A model generated the notes under the pieces. The model searched no databases. It worked only from the letters and a program-made list of their open reading frames with translations, and was not told the DNA's origin. From Thauera sp. (GTDB taxonomy: Bacteria > Pseudomonadota > Gammaproteobacteria > Burkholderiales > Rhodocyclaceae), in assembly GCA_024235615.1 (NCBI GenBank), contig JACKMB010000002.1, positions 1-64,000 of the forward strand: a stretch of 64,000 bases of DNA, given 5' to 3'. Each line of letters begins with the position of its first letter. Position 1 is the first letter of the stretch. Position numbers and translations under genes: made by a program. This document shows positions 62,171 through 64,000 of this stretch, in pieces.

Positions 62171-62890
62171 TCAGGACTTCCGCTTGCCGGCGAAGAACTC
62201 CGCCGGCAACAGCTTGACCGCGTCGAGCGTGCGCAGCACGTGCTCGGTGAGGATGGAGGTCGCGCGCGTGGTGTCGCGGGCCAGGCAGGCGTTGAACAAG
62301 GCCTGGTGCTCGGCGTGGATGTCGCGCGGAATCGGATGGCTGAACAGGCTCAGGCGCCGGTAGCGTTCGGACTGCTGGTAGAGGATGTGCTGGAAGTGAC
62401 GGATCCAGCGCGAGGGCGAGGCGGCGATCAGCGCCTCGTGGAAGGCGCGGTTGCGGCGCTCCCACTCCTCGGCGGCCAGCGAGTCGTTGTCGCCGAGCTT
62501 CTGTTCGGCGCGCGACAGGCGGTGGAAGGCGGCGACGATGGCGGCTTCCCAGTCCTCGCCACCGAGCTGCAGTGACTGCCGCAGGGCCTCGGTCTCGAGC
62601 AGCAGGCGGGTGCGCGTGATGTCCTCGAAGTCCTCGATCGAGATCGGCGACACGCGGAAGCCGCGCTGGCCCTGGGCGACCACGAGGGCGTCGGTGACGA
62701 GCAGGAGGAGGGCCTCGCGCAGGGTGCCGGCGCCGACTTCGTAGCGGTCCTTGAGATGTTCGACGCGAAGCTTCTCGCCGGGCGGGTGGACGCCCTCGAT
62801 GATGTCCCGGCGCAGGCGCTGGTAGGCGCCCTCGACGAGGGTCTTGGGCTCGACGGCCTCCGGTGTTCTTGGCGGGACGGCTTCGTTCAT
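62171..62890 (-). CDS. GntR-family regulator, FCD (FadR/VanR) subfamily
   Basis: A 239-residue protein with a winged helix-turn-helix at 20-85 (GEKLRVEHLKDRYEVGAGTLREAL) and a helical FCD ligand-binding domain to the end, including the metal-type histidines in RNRAFHEALIAA and IHAEHQAL. FCD regulators in phenol clusters (for example AphS) repress the meta pathway without inducer. It is convergent with dmpB and divergent from the GlcG-like gene; a shared 15-base motif lies in the divergent gap. Regulatory target is inference. Confidence 0.9.
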   Translation of the reverse strand: MNEAVPPRTPEAVEPKTLVEGAYQRLRRDIIEGVHPPGEKLRVEHLKDRYEVGAGTLREALLLLVTDALVVAQGQRGFRVSPISIEDFEDITRTRLLLETEALRQSLQLGGEDWEAAIVAAFHRLSRAEQKLGDNDSLAAEEWERRNRAFHEALIAASPSRWIRHFQHILYQQSERYRRLSLFSHPIPRDIHAEHQALFNACLARDTTRATSILTEHVLRTLDAVKLLPAEFFAGKRKS

Positions 62891-62960
62891 GATCGCGACA
62901 ATGTTGGATACACCCCGATTCGGGATTCTATCCCAGGGTGATGGAATTAGCTTCTCCTAT

Positions 62961-62975
62961 AAATCTCGAGAAAAA
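62961..62975. promoter_or_regulatory. Shared motif AAATCTCGAGAAAAA, copy 3
   Basis: Identical to the site at 55023 and 3 bases before the -35 of the following promoter, so a bound regulator would compete with RNA polymerase. Confidence 0.45.
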
Positions 62976-62978
62976 ACC

Positions 62979-63007
62979 TTGACGTCGACATTGGCCTGGC
63001 CTATCTT
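62979..63007 (+). promoter_or_regulatory. Sigma-70 promoter of the lower meta-pathway genes
   Basis: TTGACG (62979-62984), 17-base spacer, TATCTT (63002-63007), followed by the GlcG-like gene 44 bases later. Confidence 0.65.
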
Positions 63008-63050
63008 CAAAAACATTACAAATCAAACCTGAACCACAGGAGCTCACCCG

Positions 63051-63488
63051 ATGAAAGTCGCTGTTCCTCAGGCCACCATCAGCTGGGAGGCGGCGCATGC
63101 CGCCGTCGCCGCCGCGGTCGAGAAGGCCGAGGCGCTCGGGGTGCGGATCAACGTCGGGGTTGCCGACGCCTCCGGCAACCTCGTCGCCTTCCTGCGCATG
63201 CCCGGCGCCTTCCCGCAGTCGATCGCGATCGCCATCGACAAGGCCTACACCGCCGGCGGCTTCGGCTTCCCGACCGGGAAGTGGATGGACGTGTGCGCGG
63301 GCAACGAGGGCATGAAGCTGGGCTTCTCGGCGCAGCCGCGGCTGGTGGTGTTCGGCGGCGGCCTGCCGATCCGCGTCGGTGGCGAACTGGTGGGCGGCAT
63401 CGGTGTCTCGGGCGCGTCCGAGGAGCAGGACGGCGTCTGCGCGCGCGCAGGCCTGCTCGCGATCGGCGCCGACGACGTCGAGTCCTGA
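63051..63488 (+). CDS. GlcG/HbpS-family small protein
   Basis: A 145-residue protein of the GlcG/HbpS (DUF336) family: VGVADASGNLVAFLRMPGA, IAIDKAYTAGGF and GGLPIRVGGELVGGIGVSG. Such proteins recur in aromatic meta-pathway clusters with no settled role; HbpS binds heme. It starts a new sigma-70 transcript just after the GntR operator-like site. Confidence 0.85.
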   Translation: MKVAVPQATISWEAAHAAVAAAVEKAEALGVRINVGVADASGNLVAFLRMPGAFPQSIAIAIDKAYTAGGFGFPTGKWMDVCAGNEGMKLGFSAQPRLVVFGGGLPIRVGGELVGGIGVSGASEEQDGVCARAGLLAIGADDVES

Positions 63489-63628
63489 CCGGCTGATTCT
63501 GCTTTTCTCGTCCGCGCTGCGGGCAACTCCCGGTTGCAGTCGTGCGGCGGTCCGTTCCTCTCCCCTCTCCCCGGACCGTCGCGCGGCCTGCATCCCTGGA
63601 AACGATCCAACCCCAAAGGAAGACAGGC

Positions 63629-64000
63629 ATGAACAAGATCAAGTGTGCGCTGATCGGACCGGGCAACATCGGCACCGACCTGCTGTACAAGCTCAAGCGC
63701 AGCCCGGTGCTCGAGCCGGTGTGGATGGTCGGTATCGACGCCGGCTCGGAAGGCCTCGTGCGCGCCCGCGAGCTCGGCCTCAAGACCACCGCCGACGGTG
63801 TCGACGGGCTGCTGCCGCACGTCAAGGCCGACGGCGTGCAGATCGCCTTCGACGCTACCTCGGCCTACGTCCATGCCGAGAACAGCCGCAAGTTGAACGA
63901 GCTGGGCGTGCTGATGATCGACCTCACCCCGGCCGCGATCGGCCCGTTCTGCGTGCCGCCGGTGAACCTTGCCGAGCATGTCGGCAAGGGCGAGATGAAC
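63629..64000 (+). CDS. dmpF: Acetaldehyde dehydrogenase (acylating), N-terminal part
   Basis: The gene runs off the window edge after 124 codons. [20 protein letters not shown] gives the NAD-binding start of the acylating enzyme, and [16 protein letters not shown] and [13 protein letters not shown] are typical of DmpF/MhpF. With the aldolase partner it turns acetaldehyde into acetyl-CoA in the last step of the meta pathway. AAAGGAAG precedes the ATG. The catalytic Cys falls beyond or near the edge and is not assigned. Confidence 0.9.
   Translation, partial: MNKIKCALIGPGNIGTDLLYKLKRSPVLEPVWMVGIDAGSEGLVRARELGLKTTADGVDGLLPHVKADGVQIAFDATSAYVHAENSRKLNELGVLMIDLTPAAIGPFCVPPVNLAEHVGKGEMN

Overview
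This is GC-rich proteobacterial DNA, most likely from a betaproteobacterium of the Thauera / Azoarcus / Aromatoleum group (Rhodocyclales). The basis is gene content: a complete multicomponent phenol hydroxylase with catechol meta-cleavage genes, a benzoate-CoA ligase with a dedicated ABC importer and a BoxR/BzdR-type regulator, polyhydroxyalkanoate genes with PhaR, and the divergent bamD/rluD pair. No rRNA, transposase, integrase or CRISPR array was found. Species cannot be named from the sequence alone.

Layout. (1) 1-3000 is accessory DNA, visibly AT-richer between about 850 and 2000: a gene tail, a SIR2-family remnant, a T5orf172/GIY-YIG-like protein with LRV repeats, an AlpA-like regulator and a possible small RNA. 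(2) 3200-10700 holds an SRAP peptidase, membrane and small hypothetical proteins, an MscS channel and an acyl-adenylate ligase/acyltransferase gene broken by an internal deletion. (3) 10902-14839 is a three-gene operon of alpha/beta hydrolase, TPR-trypsin protease and TIR-like/TRAFs-binding protein. This is the best candidate here for an under-described conflict or defence system. (4) 14963-20640 holds a diguanylate cyclase, an octaheme cytochrome with its cytochrome b partner, a ProQ-family protein, and a 52-residue membrane protein behind a near-consensus LexA box. (5) 20730-20959 encodes tRNA-Thr and initiator tRNA-Met. (6) 21055-30338 is a dense signalling block: a five-gene operon ending in a histidine kinase with a LOV-like domain, then a divergent kinase/receiver pair.

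(7) 30379-40878 is the aromatic acid block: a BoxR-like regulator, divergent benzoate-CoA ligase, a five-gene branched-chain-type ABC importer, a RidA protein and malate synthase G. TGCA-rich operator-like sites occur before both the ligase and the ridA gene. (8) 41235-52316 is mostly housekeeping: bamD, rluD, a PgeF-like enzyme, phaC, two phaB copies, phaR, rimO, a patatin-like protein and an FAD oxidase. (9) 52380-53097 is a tandem duplication of tRNA-Ala, tRNA-Glu and tRNA-Asp. (10) 53213-64000 is a phenol catabolism cluster: DmpR-type activator, a sigma-54 promoter with two upstream activator sites, dmpKLMNOP, a ring-fission hydrolase, catechol 2,3-dioxygenase, a GntR regulator, a GlcG/HbpS-like protein and the start of acetaldehyde dehydrogenase.

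How the genes work together. Phenol would be hydroxylated to catechol, cleaved by the extradiol dioxygenase, and the product carried to acetaldehyde and acetyl-CoA. Benzoate would be imported, thioesterified and passed to genes outside the window. Acetyl-CoA could then enter the glyoxylate route through malate synthase or be stored as PHA. All functional calls are inferred from protein motifs, gene order and sites read by eye; no database search was run.
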